Below, piece after piece: positions 33,940 to 46,099 of a DNA stretch of 64,000 bases. The DNA lies in contig CATQJL010000001.1 of the NCBI GenBank assembly GCA_958299035.1, positions 52,440,333 through 52,504,332 on the forward strand, in the 5' to 3' direction. The notes under the pieces were generated by a model, which saw nothing but the letters and a program-made list of their open reading frames with translations, was not told the origin of the DNA and did not search any database. This DNA comes from Cylicocyclus nassatus (lineage: Eukaryota > Nematoda > Chromadorea > Rhabditida > Strongylidae). The first letter of the stretch is position 1. Each line of letters starts with the position of its first letter. The position numbers and the translations under genes were made by a program.

Positions 33940-34985
33940 TTTTTCGCTCCTTACAACTTGCACTTGGCCAGATTAGCTAATGTAGTTGTTGGAGCTGCGG
34001 TACATCAGGAAATCCACCGCACCCGAGTTGTCTTCACCAAGTTGGGCAAGGCAATGAATATTAGCCCACTACTCTAACTGTAAGTTCTCTTCGCGGTGGT
34101 TTATGTCGTTTTTCAACACTGAGTCGAATTGGTAACAACTAGATAACAACTAGGTGAAACAAAGTAGTTCTATCGCAAACGAGTAGGTGCAGATGAATCG
34201 AAATTTGTTTGAATGGACTAAGCTTAGTCATACCAACAATGTAGACATATCCAATGGTAAGGCGTGATTTGCAAGCCAAGAATGATGCCTATCAAGAAAA
34301 ATTTCTAAGGTTCAGTGCCCATTTGCACGGACTACTACAAGGGAAGGATACTTTATGACCGTGGTCTTTTGTACTGCAACTACAACATCAGAAGCACCAT
34401 GAAGGGCTGATTCCAAATCTGCCTTCGATACCTGCCGTGCTCTTCCGAAAAAAGTTACGAATATTTTTGCAACCAAAATTTGCACTGTTCTAAGAACAGG
34501 ATACACCAATATCGTTAGAATGTTCACTTAGGCATTACAAAGTACGACCAAATAATAATAAAGCTTATTGATCTTGGAAAATGTCTCCGATCTATCAGAG
34601 TTTAAAAAGGCTGGATACTGTCGACGACGAAGAGGATAGAACACGTAACAATGAGGGACGAAATCGTCAAGATCAACTAATAAACGTTGTCATTTATAGG
34701 CCTTTCCATGCACTCGTGAAGGCTACATTGTTGTTTATTGAAAAGTCAGATGACTCCGGAAATTCCTTTCAACATAATTCAATTGATTGCCAAAGCTTTT
34801 GAACGAGCTTAAAGATTTTACTGAAAGAAATCAAAAGATTGAACAAAATATTCGAAAATAATGAGACTTCTTAGAGGCGTTCACATGGAACGAATATTTT
34901 CCATTTGGGGGAATGGATTATGAAACCAAAACTACATGTAAATTCAACTTTCATTGAGTCTGCCTGCATCTTCAACGGCAGGAAG
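33940..34985. other. stretch with unlinked exon-like open frames
   Basis: Plus strand: an acceptor at about 33969 opens LANVVVGAAVHQEIHRTRVV to a stop near 34075, and ATG 34581 opens MSPIYQSLKRLDTVDDEEDR... over 73 codons. Minus strand: 34527-34312 reads MNILTILVYPVLRTVQILVA... over 71 codons. None has a recognised motif and no splice chain connects them. Confidence 0.25.
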
Positions 34986-35740
34986 TATTAGGATGAACAG
35001 TAAAAAATGGGACACTTTCGAAATAACTGGAGGTTTCTTAAGAAAGAGAAGTGTTTAGACATTCCAGTTTTGATAGATGTTGAATATGTTATTCTCCTTC
35101 AGATAATACCGACATAAGTTCATTTACATAATTGATAATTCTTATACTTGCTGAAATGCAAAGTTAATCACTTTGACAAACTATGAACTTTGAGCAGTAT
35201 CTGCGCAGTGAAACATGTGAGACCATCCAAAGTACCACTGCTGGAGTGGAGTGAACGCATGTTTTCTAGGTACCATCTGATAGAGCTTTTTACGCTCTGT
35301 CCATCCATGTGCAGCTTGCCTCAGATTTTATCTATTTTCGGAAAATATAGGGCAAAACATAATTTTTTGGTTTTTTATTGCGCCAAAACTAGCTATTTTT
35401 CAGGTTTTTTCGCATTTTTTCCTGAAACTGAGAAGAAACCTTAGGCATTTAGCATGTAAAAGAGCATGAAAAGCTCTTTCGAATGGTATGTCATTTGCTT
35501 TATGACTTTACGGTATAGCAGCGCAAGATTGAGAATTGTTCCAGAAACCCTGTCTGAGTTCTTCACGGCGCCACGCGTACGGTTATAAGAGAGGGGCGGT
35601 AAAGCATTGCCAGAATAATAGGCGAAGGTCGGTAATGTAAGCGACGTTTGAGTTGCAGCCTGCTTATTATTGGTGAGGACAAAAAATCTTGAAATGTAAT
35701 AAAAATCAAGCTGTCCCATTTTTTACCGTTCACCCTAATA
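34986..35740. mobile_element. mariner-like MITE
   Basis: TATTAGGATGAACAGTAAAA at the left faces TTTTACCGTTCACCCTAATA at the right, with a GGGACA word next inside on both sides. The outermost TA and the TTAGG start fit mariner-type termini. No transposase frame is present. Confidence 0.7.
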
Positions 35741-36951
35741 GAAACATTTTGAAGTTTACTTTCAGTAGCTTGTATCACTTTCAAATAAGCTACTCAAAGT
35801 AGCTCGTATGCCAATGATAGTTCTTATTGGGCTTACTAGAAAGCCGATTTATTTTTTCCAATCAATCTGCCAATATGGTTCTTTAAAAATTGTAGAAGTT
35901 ACGGATTTCAAGGAGACTTGGCGCAGAACATATGAGACAACCTAATAAGTGGTCCCAAACTGTGAGAGCCCAAATGGTTACAGAGAGTAGTGCGTCATTA
36001 TTATTTTTGCTCGACTTCTCCTAAGTTTTTTTAACTTTTATGAAACCAGCGATCTGAATAGTATCAGCACTACACATGGTGCATTTTGGATTGTCTTGGA
36101 ATCTTTGAATCTTTTTAGTTGTTGCGATGAATTTTTAGGAAAATTCAAAGTATTAGAAAAGGTTTTCCGAAACTACAAGCTTACGAAATCTGACGTACTG
36201 TAGTAGATCAATTTAGTCATCAAGCCCATTCTGCGTTATGACACCAAGAGTAACCTGAAACATATGAAATTTGCTGGTCAGCTCTGGCTAGACCTTGTTT
36301 TGTGAAAACTACTTGGGATGCGTCGAAAAAGTGGAACTTCTTTTTGAATTTTTTGAAATCAAAATTTCTTGATGGCATATCTCAGCGATACAAGATGCTT
36401 CGGAGGAACACTAAGAAATTGGCTTTTTAATCTTGGTCGCTAAAATTACTAAATCTGCCATTCAAACCTTTTGTTTGTCACCTGCTTTTAACCAGATTTT
36501 CGCGCTAGTCAGAGAATTCCTACAGATGATTATTTTCAGACTTTGCTATACATTTTCCCTTTTAAACCAAATGGAAACTCCATTACAATAAGATACAACA
36601 TTTACCATACGTAAAAATTATATAATATCAGAAAGATTCTAGACATCTTTCAAACAATTTTCCAAAGTTTCTGGTGCCGAGCTCACGCATCACTCCATTG
36701 TGCTAAAAGAGCAATTTACTTCGTTAGTCTGCCACTTTGGAGCTTTTCTAAGCAGTCTAAGCATGCAACATTTGCTGCATACATCGAAAAATGGGTATGA
36801 AAAGCATTTTATGTTGATATCCGTTTTCCTTGAACTCCTTAGCGATATGACTGAGCCAGAAGAACCTCAACTGCAGATATTTTTCAAGTGTAATATGACA
36901 CCAACACTTGAGTCCACGGTTCGCTTAGCTGTGTTTATTCTCGCCAGCTAG

Positions 36952-39900
36952 CGACTTGGAGATAAGTCGTTAGATTTAGTTTTTGATCTATACACTGCAC
37001 TTCTCAGGTGAATAATTTTCATCGCAAAGGCTGCAACTAGATGAGTTGTAATGCACAGACTAATAGCCTTGACTGGAAAATTATTACAAATCTATAGATT
37101 CAAAGCTTTGATTAAACTCTGGCTTCCACAAGGACTTTATGGCGTCGTTCATAGTGCAGGTAAGGATAGAAAGAAAGTATTGCGAAAGACTTAGAGGCTA
37201 AGAGAAATAAGTGCTTTGGACTCTGGTACCATTTTGTCAGTGCAAATTCGAAAACTAGTGCAATCACACAAAGCGGTCTCGTATTACAAAGGCATATGTT
37301 TTAGGACCTAAGAGCTTAGAAGTCTAACCAGTAGTTCAGTAGTTTCGGCGGTTTTTATCAATGTCTTTACTTCCACATGCGCTCAAGAGGCCAACGGTAT
37401 TCCCAAAAATGTGCACTTCAACGGCTGTTCTGTACGCGCAATGTTATCAGCATCCCTAGAACATCAAAATAGCTTCCGAATCCGCTAAACAATCAAAAAG
37501 CGTTACGATGAGTAGTGGGAAAATTTTACGTGTATTTACATCACCATTGCCCTAGAAAATTGTCTATACCGCAAATTTGTAAAAAAGGGCACTCTGCGAC
37601 TGATTTGTACGCGCAAGTGTTGTGGGCACCGCGGAGGCACCATATCAACCATCGACAATACACAATACAAATATTCTTGAAACGGTTACGATATGCAGTG
37701 GAAAAGACTTAAATAAGTTTGCAGGTCCTTCAATAAAGTAGCAACACAGCTACTCAAAAACTATAGCAAGATTAACTGATAAAGCTATACCTTACTTTCA
37801 GCAAAGAAGGGGCAACAAATCCTCCGGAAGCGTATCATTAAACGGCGGAACGAAAACGCAAGAGCACACTGCAGAGTGGCTGAGACATCTGTTCGCAGTC
37901 CGGCGCTTGATGTCCCCCTGAGAGCGCTTATTCTCTCAGCGCTGTGACCAGTGTGGACGCAGCTCAGCTGTTCTACTCATCCCCTCACCTTACAAAGTTC
38001 ATTAAGGCTTCATTGAGCCCAGTGTTGCCCTCTAGCGTTCCATCCAGGGTCTTCCTCTTCCTCGTCCTCCTCCTCTTCCAGCTCGCTCTTCTCCCTCAGT
38101 CGTTGTGGGGCTATTGATCGGCGAGACGAGGTAGCAAGGCGCCCTCCACTAATTCTCTTTCACTTCTGTCTGCTTCAATCAATTTGTGACCGCGTTCTCC
38201 GTTGTTTTGTTTAGTTCCTTGCTTTGCTTCTGCTCCCCCCCCCAGGCTCCCCTCAAACGTGAGCTTCGAACTCCCCGTGCTCTATAATTGAATTTGCACT
38301 ATTACATATCGAATTTGTGCCCTTGCGTGACGTCGAACGTCGACCTGTCACCAGTTGAGAAGCGCTCGTCTTCACACGCTCTTCTCGCTGACGACACTGG
38401 CTATTTGTATTACGTCTCTACATCGATCTTCTGGTAGTTTTTACCCGCAAAGAGCGGCTAACTCATTCAGCATGCAAAGGCCACTTTCAACTCGCTGTTG
38501 CGTTTTTCATTTACCGAATCGTCGCTTGCTCTTCGCAAAGCTTATGCGCCTCAACACCTAGTCTGGCTCTTTTTCAAAGTTAAACAATGCTCAACTTCCT
38601 CTTATCCATCGATCTATGCAAAGGCTTGGGACGCTTTCTTGCTGATGTGTGCAACTGCATAATAATTTTCTGAATGCGCTTATGGAGACCCCAATGTGAT
38701 TTTTCTCATAATTCTTCTTGTTTTTGTATGAATTAGGCAAGTGTTCAAAGCAGTGAGCGTGTCCCAATCGTCACATCTGGAAAATGTGCAGTTGCACAAA
38801 TCAGCGAAAAGAATCTATAAAAGCATGGTTTAGTTACTTCATATATTTACATGTGTCACTGCACAATTTTTATCCTTGCCGTCCCATCCTGAAATTTTAG
38901 CTGTTGGACAAAAAGGGTAGGCTCATATTGTTAGAATGCGTTGCTTCATTTCATTTCCGCGGTTCCTTGAAAATATAAAAGGCTTTCTTCACGGGCATCT
39001 TTCCGAAATTTCAATACAAATAAAGCAAAAAAAAAGAAGAAAAATCAACGAAATCGTTTTAAATGGACATCATTGTTAATATTCGCAAGGTAAATGAGAA
39101 TTGCTCCTCTTTTCAATTTTTTATTCTATGTGCAAGAGTGATTGTTCTTTGTCATATTTGATGCAAGTCATTATGCTTGTTAGTTATGCGACAGTCGCCA
39201 ATATTCTAACCCCAAATTTATCCCTTTCAAAAAAGCAGCACGTTGCTTGGATTTTATGTAACTGGATTTTGACAAGTATTCTCATTGGAGAAAGGAAACT
39301 CATCCGTATCTGTGTGCTTCATGGAAATTTCCAATAAGAGCGAAAAAAAATAAAGAATAACAAATGCACTCACCCAAAAATAAGCCTGTGGCTGAGTGCA
39401 TCTGTACTAAACTGTAACTAAATAAAGTGACAAAGTAGATTGAACTGTGATGTGAGATTATACTCAATAAAGTTTTCAGGTTCAATAATGTCTCCAATGA
39501 ATCTCTTTCCAGAATATTCCCAAATAAAGCTTTTCTGAAACACTTTTCCCTCACAGTCAACCGTACAATTCCTACCTTCCGTTTCATTTTTCTGCCACAG
39601 TAAAGTAGCATTCACGGGCTGAGACTCAAGGTTCAATTTGTATTTACGGTCAAGTATTTGATAGATGCATCCAGTGCGCTTCCTTCCAATATGGAGGATG
39701 AAAGTTTATTTGAATACTAGCTGGCACACTCCGTTTCATACGGAATTGGGTTGCCGGACCGTTAAGCGGTACACACTCTAGAGCGAAATGGCAGGACTTA
39801 CTTCTTCGCCGACTTGTGGCTCACTTCCACTTCTGACCACCTCCCTTTTCCTTCTTCTCCTGCACAGAATACAGCTATGAAAGCTCTTTAAAGATAGAGG

Positions 39901-42900
39901 GCCTTCTAAGCGACTCACGTAGAATCACCGTCTGCTGCTTAACCACCGAGTAAAAATGAGGTCTATTGTTTCTGTTCATGTGACTTCGGTGAAATGAATT
40001 GGCAGTGATTGCAAGCTGTCATTTTGGCACAAGTCAATAAACAAATCAATAATTAGGCAGAAGGACCCAACGGATTTCCGTAAAAAGTAACCTAAAACCG
40101 CTTCGGGGAGGAAAACATTTGTGTGCAAAGTTTCAGCTCAATCGGTTCAGCCGCGGGCGTTTCTATAACGCACACATACGAAATTCGAAAATTGTCCCTT
40201 TAAACGGACAATTTTTGAATTTCGTATATAAAGAGATATAATTTGCAGTTGAGCGAATCGCAGTGGCAGTAGAATCATCATTACTGAAGGTCCACTGAGC
40301 GACGTAGAGATACCCAAGATTTTCATAGGACCACATAATCTCTTGGACGTTTTCAGCGATTCAAATAGTACGCTACACGAAGATGTTGTTATGATGACGG
40401 TTTTCAATAGATGATAGCAAAAGAGAGTTTTGCATGTGTAACATGAAATTTTTTCGCTACTGCCGCTTCTAGAACTTTCCAAATTTGCACCAGGCAGAAA
40501 ATGGGAGAGCGGGTGAGGGAGAGGGGAGTGCCGAAGGCGTGAAACAGATGCTCCACCTCCAGCATTTCTGGCGCCAAAAAAAGAAAGGGGTTTTGGTGCG
40601 GACGTCGACACAATATGATGACGTGGCGCAGATGTGGGCGGTGCTTCAGTTTGCTCGCATACTGTGTATATTGACCCCACCCCCACCTTCGAAACTGTTT
40701 GAAATCCTGATGAAATTCTGTTCTCTCGCATGTGAAGACACTTCTTTCTTGTCTGGGTCGACTTTGTCTCGCATCCATTCATCAAAGCCGCTAATCTTCG
40801 CAGACACCACAGACAAAAGCCTGAGTCGACCTGGGCTTTGTGAGAATGCGGTGACGTGCGTTGGTTTCTGCTTCGAACGTGTGCTAGCGCTGCTCACCCC
40901 ATCGATTCGTGAGCCCTTATGGGTGAACGAAAAACTCGCTCCAACTCGAGCGGAAGTGTATGTATGTGTGTGTTTTGTTGCCGCGAGGCGTTTGGGTTGA
41001 AGTCGTCGCTTTTTGCGTGAGCCACATTTTCTTCGAGTCGCTGAATTCGCACAACGCGAACTCGAGTTTCCTCGGCAACCGAAGAAAGTCGGACAGTGGG
41101 CTCGCGCGCCCACCTGTCTACTTCGGCTCTGAAAGCAACACTTCTGCAGCTTAAATCCACGCTTTGGCATTTTCTTTTCTCCAAAATTGTTGAGGGGCTT
41201 TTTTTGCATTTTGATCTTTTCATGGTCTGCACTTACCAACCACAGCTAAAGTGATCCGTATAAATGCTAGCCTTTTGCGTGCAAGTATTTTTGCGTGCAA
41301 GTATATAATCTAGTGAGTTCTACGTTAAAATAGTGTTCTTGCGTTGTCGACAACATTCGTCCGTAAGAAATTGCCATGGGGCGCAAATGTTGGCTCTCAA
41401 TGGGCATTTCTTACGCGCAAGCATTGTCAGCTTCACAACCAGAAAAGTCATATCGCCTTTACCAGTTACCAAAAAATGGCGCTTTCAATATGTATTTTTT
41501 GCATTTTTTCCTACACCAAAATTCCAAAATTAACCGAGTTAGATATAAGTAGGAATATCTTGAAAAAACCTCCATGTTCTTGAGCTCCAATCCAAACAAA
41601 CGCCTTTTAACCTCATACTGAAAATTCAAAGTAATGAGACTTGGGTTATTTTCGAGTATTACTACTTTGTGTTCTGATCAACAATTAGGCAGAATTTTGA
41701 TCACTGTTTGTTTGAGTAACCTTGCCTCTCCGATGGCACTTTTAGCTCCTCTCCCACAACTCCCCAAGGGGCGCTTCGTAGAAGTGGGTCAGACCTTTTT
41801 CTACGTCCTTTGAATCTGCACTATTATACAGCGAGTTATTAAACATGTGTTTTGGTAAAGAATAGCACCTTCTGAGTTTTTTTTAATGTCCAAACTTTCT
41901 TATTTTCGGATAAGAAAGCCAAACAATGCCAAGAATTAGAGTTCTTCGGTCATAGTAAGTCATGAAATGTTCTGAAATGTTTCTTGAAAAAGTTGAGGAA
42001 TTGGTAGCTGCACATTACTTACTTTGCTAGATCCTTACCAGAAAACTAGATTATTTATTGTGTGGGCTGTCTTCTGAGCTGAATCTGGCAGCGCCAAATT
42101 AGCGCCGTGCCAGTGCCGTCGGTCGAACGGTACGGAGCCTTTTGCGTGGGCGCTGGCACGGCGCTAGCACGGTGCTGGCATACAGGCATGGACGCTGTTA
42201 CATTACTTGACGAAAAAGCAAATCTTTTTCGTTGCTGTTTTTCTACATATTTTGGTAAGCTTTGATATGTCTCTCACATTCATCAAAATCCATGCATCCA
42301 ATGATTTCTTTTTGGTTTTGCAGCTTCTCTGCAAATGCCCGTTACTTTTTCGACATCACACACTTTTACTTTTTCACGCAACTATGTGCGCAAAATAAGC
42401 AGCTTAGCCCCATATTTTCCTCTTCAATAAGTACACGTTTTTACCTTGCCTATCGTCTTACATTTCCTTCTCATCGCTTTCCATAACGCAAAATTATTCA
42501 TTTGTGTGATGTCATGTTCTCAGAATGAATCCAAAAGTTTCCATTCGTCCCGTACCTCGCAGTTTGCTACCGTAGCCTAACATAGCTTCAAAAAAGATTG
42601 GTGCATTTTCAGTTTGCTTAGGAGTTGCGAGAAGGCAAGATTTCGCTAGTGCTCAGATGTGAATCTTTAAATTATAACTACTTGGTATATATTAAAGTCA
42701 TTGTAAGTCCCATAAGACATTGACTGTTGCTAAAAATTGATTGTATCATTGTATTGAGTTTGAAGAGGTTCTTACAGACTTATGCAGATCCGCAATCCAG
42801 ATTTGAATTCACTACAAGGGTAAAAGTTGACTAGTTCTTCTCGATGCTCATTTCAATCACACTTACTTTGGTAAAAGCTGCTAGAAGGTTGACCAGCTGC

Positions 42901-45900
42901 ATCGGGCTGCATCTCATCAACATGGAACTTCATTTTTTCTTCGTTTTTTGAAGGGACAAGTCCTATCGATATTATTTTTAGATGGGCTGGGTCATACATA
43001 GGTCTTCCTTTTATATGGAGGCCAATCTATACCATCTATGCCATCTTCGTCAATTCTTCTGCATTATTTGAATTGAATACTTGAATGAATACAATCTTTC
43101 TTAACTTCGACATACACCTTCGTCCCTTTTTCTACCGCCACCGTAGACATGTACTAATATTACATTGATGTTATTGTACTCTAGAAGAAAGTACTCTAAA
43201 GTAATGAAAATGTTATTGATCTGCATATTGCCACCTAGGAACTGGCCTGCCTGGGCACCCCTATATGTCTCTGAGCTTTCGTGTGGAAGAGATCAAAACT
43301 GGTTATTTGACTTATTTTTGTAGAAGGAAACACATTATTTCCTCTTTACTTTCTTCTTCTGTTACGTTCATTTCCTTCTTTTAAAAAACTTCAGGCTGCT
43401 GTATTCATTCAGTTCGTAAAGTTGACATTTTATTATTGTTTTGATTGATTTGTGAATTGAGCGCACTAGAACGCACTATTTCATACCCTCAAAAGTATTG
43501 CTAAAATTTCAAATGTTCATACGATGAGCTAGGCCATGTTTGGAGATTATAAGTTCCTGCAAACCTTTAGGAGGAATATAATATCCTAATTAACATTTTT
43601 CAACCTCCTTATCTAATTCGGGATCCCACCTAGTATCCCTCATCTTGTGAATAGAATCATAGAGTATTTTTCCGCTGACAAATTCTTAATGATCTAAATC
43701 TATTTATCTTGCGCACATTAGGAGTGGACATTCTAGACTACTTCTCTGATTTACTACGTCTTTGCCATGAGTCGAGTCAAGGACTTGCCAGAGATAAGAT
43801 TGTGCTCGAAAACCTAGAGAGGTAATGAAGGGAAGAAATGATAATTTGTCCTGCAACAAAATTAAAGTAGATATAAATTCAGTTTTTTGCAAATCCCGAG
43901 GACCCCGAGAGATGTGTCGTTCCCTTAATTTACAGCAGCTCTTCAGATTGCGTCAGCGGGTGCAATTACTCTTTTCCTGCATCCTATATTGGACTTCTGG
44001 GACAAAATCACACGTTTTTCATGCCTTGGCAAGCACAGATATCCACTGGTTCAAAGATATATGTACAGTGAACGCTTTGCGATGCTTAAGCTGTTGTTAG
44101 TTTGAAATCTTATATATAAAGCTGAATGTCTGTCTGTCTGTCTGTATGTCTGTATGTCTGTACGTATGTGCGGAATAGAAATTTTTATTTCTGAACCGAT
44201 CGGGACCAAACTTGGCACACATATACCTCGGGGCAGGGAGCGTGTCATAGGCTACTTTTCGTTATCGATCGATATCGATTTTATTGATTTTTTGCAAAAT
44301 TCGAGCTAGAGGGCTGGGATTTGGCAGAGGGGGGTAATCGAGCATGCTGATCACCCCGAAGGGGGTGATCAGCATGCTCGATTACCCCCCTGTGCAAAAT
44401 CCTAGCCCCCTAGCTCAAATTTTGCAAAAAATCGGTAAAATCGACATCGATCGATAACGAAAAGTGGGCTGTGACACGCTCCCTGCCCCGAAGTGTATGT
44501 GTGCAAAGTTCGGTCCCAATCGGTTCAGAAATAAAAATTTCTATTCGGAACATACGTACACGGGTCTAGCTGGCAGGCCCGGCGGAGCCGGGCAAGCCAG
44601 CTAGTAAAAATCTGTGCTCACTTCAGAGCTTTCAAATGGAGATCTAATCCGATAACAATAATTTAGATTTTTTCTATAAGTTTCTTCTGGAAGCGACTTC
44701 TTGCTCAAAGAGAATGAAGGCGGCTTGCTGGTGTTTGAAGCTTCAAACTTTGAACGCATTTTGCCTAGTCTTTTTGATTCCTTAAGGCTGCGTAAATCGT
44801 AAAGATGAAAAATATTCTACATGAGTTACAAAATCTTGCGTGTGTCTTGATATAATCTAAATTATATTATCTGCAAATTCAAAGGTATCCACGATTCACA
44901 CGCAAAGACTGGGCGTCGTTGCCTCAGGCCAAGATAGTTCGTGAATGGGTGAGACAGCAGATGGTAAGAGAAACGAAAGAGCGCTGGATTAGAGAGACGC
45001 CAATACGTCCGTGTCTTTGCGTGGTATGAATCGTCTACACCTCTGTAAAAGGGGTGTAAGTGTCCCCGAAACATAACTATATCAAATGGAATTTTCTGTT
45101 ATTTTCTTTTTATCCCTTCCCCCCCCCCCCCCAAAAAAAAATCTGTAATCTTGACTCGATCTGATCATCCCTTTTGACTCTCAGGTTTAAGTATGTAGCT
45201 TCTTGTATGCCCTCCTCCCCTCTTTCTCTCTCCTCACTCAGCCTCTGAGCGCCCATCTATCAAATATCACATCGACCATGCCCTTAGCTAGTATTCAATT
45301 AGACTTCTTGTTTTTCCGTCGTCAAAGCGAATTACAAGTGGCTACGTAATTTGATGTGTACTTAAATATGCAATTAGTTCATATGAGAGCGTTTCAGTAT
45401 GAACTTGCAACTTCATTTGATGTCCAAAGAGGGAAGTTTTTTGAGCAAAAGCTTAGTATTTGGTCTTCAGCTTTGATTTTAGATCACCACTCGTCTCTGG
45501 CGCGGCTTCACTGACAGTATGAAAACTTACAAATCTGAGTATTCTATCATTATTTTGCTTGTGCCAGCATCTAAGTGGTTTTTTTAGACCATCTAAGTGG
45601 ATTTTTTCTTGTACATGAAACGTTTAGTAAAAATGTTTTCAAATTCAATCGTTTCTTTTCAAAAATAATAGTTGTTTACTATAACCCACATTGGTAAGAA
45701 CTGAGTGTTAACCTATGTCTATTCCACAAAAAATTTCAAGAAATCAAGGGATTTTGAGACTTTGAGTTTTTTCGCTTCAAACTGGGATAGTGATATCTTT
45801 TTAGCTCATGATTTCGTAGAAGCTGAACATCATATTTAGCCAAGACCCTCGATAGTATTTTATATAAAACTGCATGGCTCCTTTGACATGGAAAAGCAAA

Positions 45901-46082
45901 TGCTACCGCAATCTGTTTCTGAGCCTCATTTCATCACCTTTTTCTTTGGAAATTTGTCTTTTTACACTCTACTTGCGAGATTGATGTTAGCACTATAGCT
46001 CTTTGCAGCTGGACTTTCTGGTTTGAAGAAATCATCTAATACGAAAATCTCATCATCTGCTCATTTCTCTGTCATCAGCTGA
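36952..46082 (+). CDS. probable gene 3' part, six linked exons, family not recognised
   Basis: The exons are 36952-37007, 37098-37159, 43722-43821, 44885-44963, 45483-45516 and 46009-46082, with agreeing phases at all five junctions. The product segment runs RLGDKSLDLVFDLYTALLR, LIKLWLPQGLYGVVHSAG, VDILDYFSDLLRLCHESSQG, RYPRFTRKDWASLPQAK, VREWVRQQM, RLWRGFTD and a serine-rich end. It is about 134 aa, mostly helical-looking, and the 5' part is not assigned. The open frame before 36952 (from 36700, 83 codons) is in the same frame but separated by TAG at 36949-36951, so the acceptor CAGCTAG is assumed. The intron 37160-43721 is 6.6 kb. AATAAA is at 46276. Confidence 0.6.
37850..38560. other. GC-richer intronic stretch with pyrimidine-rich run
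   Basis: Composition rises sharply against the flanks. A polypyrimidine run at about 38046-38100 (repeated TCCTC and CTTC words) could be read on the minus strand as an acidic E/D-rich peptide, but no exon boundary supports this. A promoter or first exon of another gene is possible and unproven. Confidence 0.3.
39716..40232. mobile_element. divergent CTAGCTGGC-type element
   Basis: It starts ACTAGCTGGCACACTCCGTT and ends in an ATATAAAG-type run. Internal CAATCGGTTCAG and a terminal hairpin (CGAAATTCGAAAATTGTCC facing GGACAATTTTTGAATTTCG at 40169-40225) resemble the family at 31.4, 44.1, 49.0 and 53.5 kb. It is non-coding. Confidence 0.5.
40480..41240. other. GC-rich stretch with overlapping long open frames
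   Basis: Open frames of 112-212 codons exist on both strands. The minus-strand one containing SAKISGFDEWMRDKVDPDKK looks most protein-like, but no homologue is recognised and no splice structure could be set. It could hold a first exon and promoter region inside the 6.6-kb intron. Confidence 0.25.
41241..43700. other. intron sequence without recognised genes
   Basis: This is AT-rich sequence. At 42088-42185 a small cluster of GGCACGGCGCT and GTGCTGGCA words appears, shared with 59440-59560. Otherwise nothing was seen that supports a gene or a complete element. Confidence 0.5.
44109..44605. mobile_element. CTAGCTGGC-terminus fold-back element
   Basis: One end is TATATATAAAGCTGAATGTC followed by (GTCT)n, and the other is GAGCCGGGCAAGCCAGCTAG. 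The two halves form a long palindrome centred near 44357, where GCATGCTGATCACCCC meets its inverse. The halves share a TCGATTTTATTGATTTTTTG block. No reading frame encodes a protein. Confidence 0.85.
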
Positions 46083-46099
46083 GAACATCAACGACATTC

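Noticed and set aside
40147..40785. 212-codon minus-strand open frame
   Set aside because: Its end runs through a repeat hairpin and low-complexity sequence, and several frames are open at once in this GC-rich stretch; kept only as a region note.
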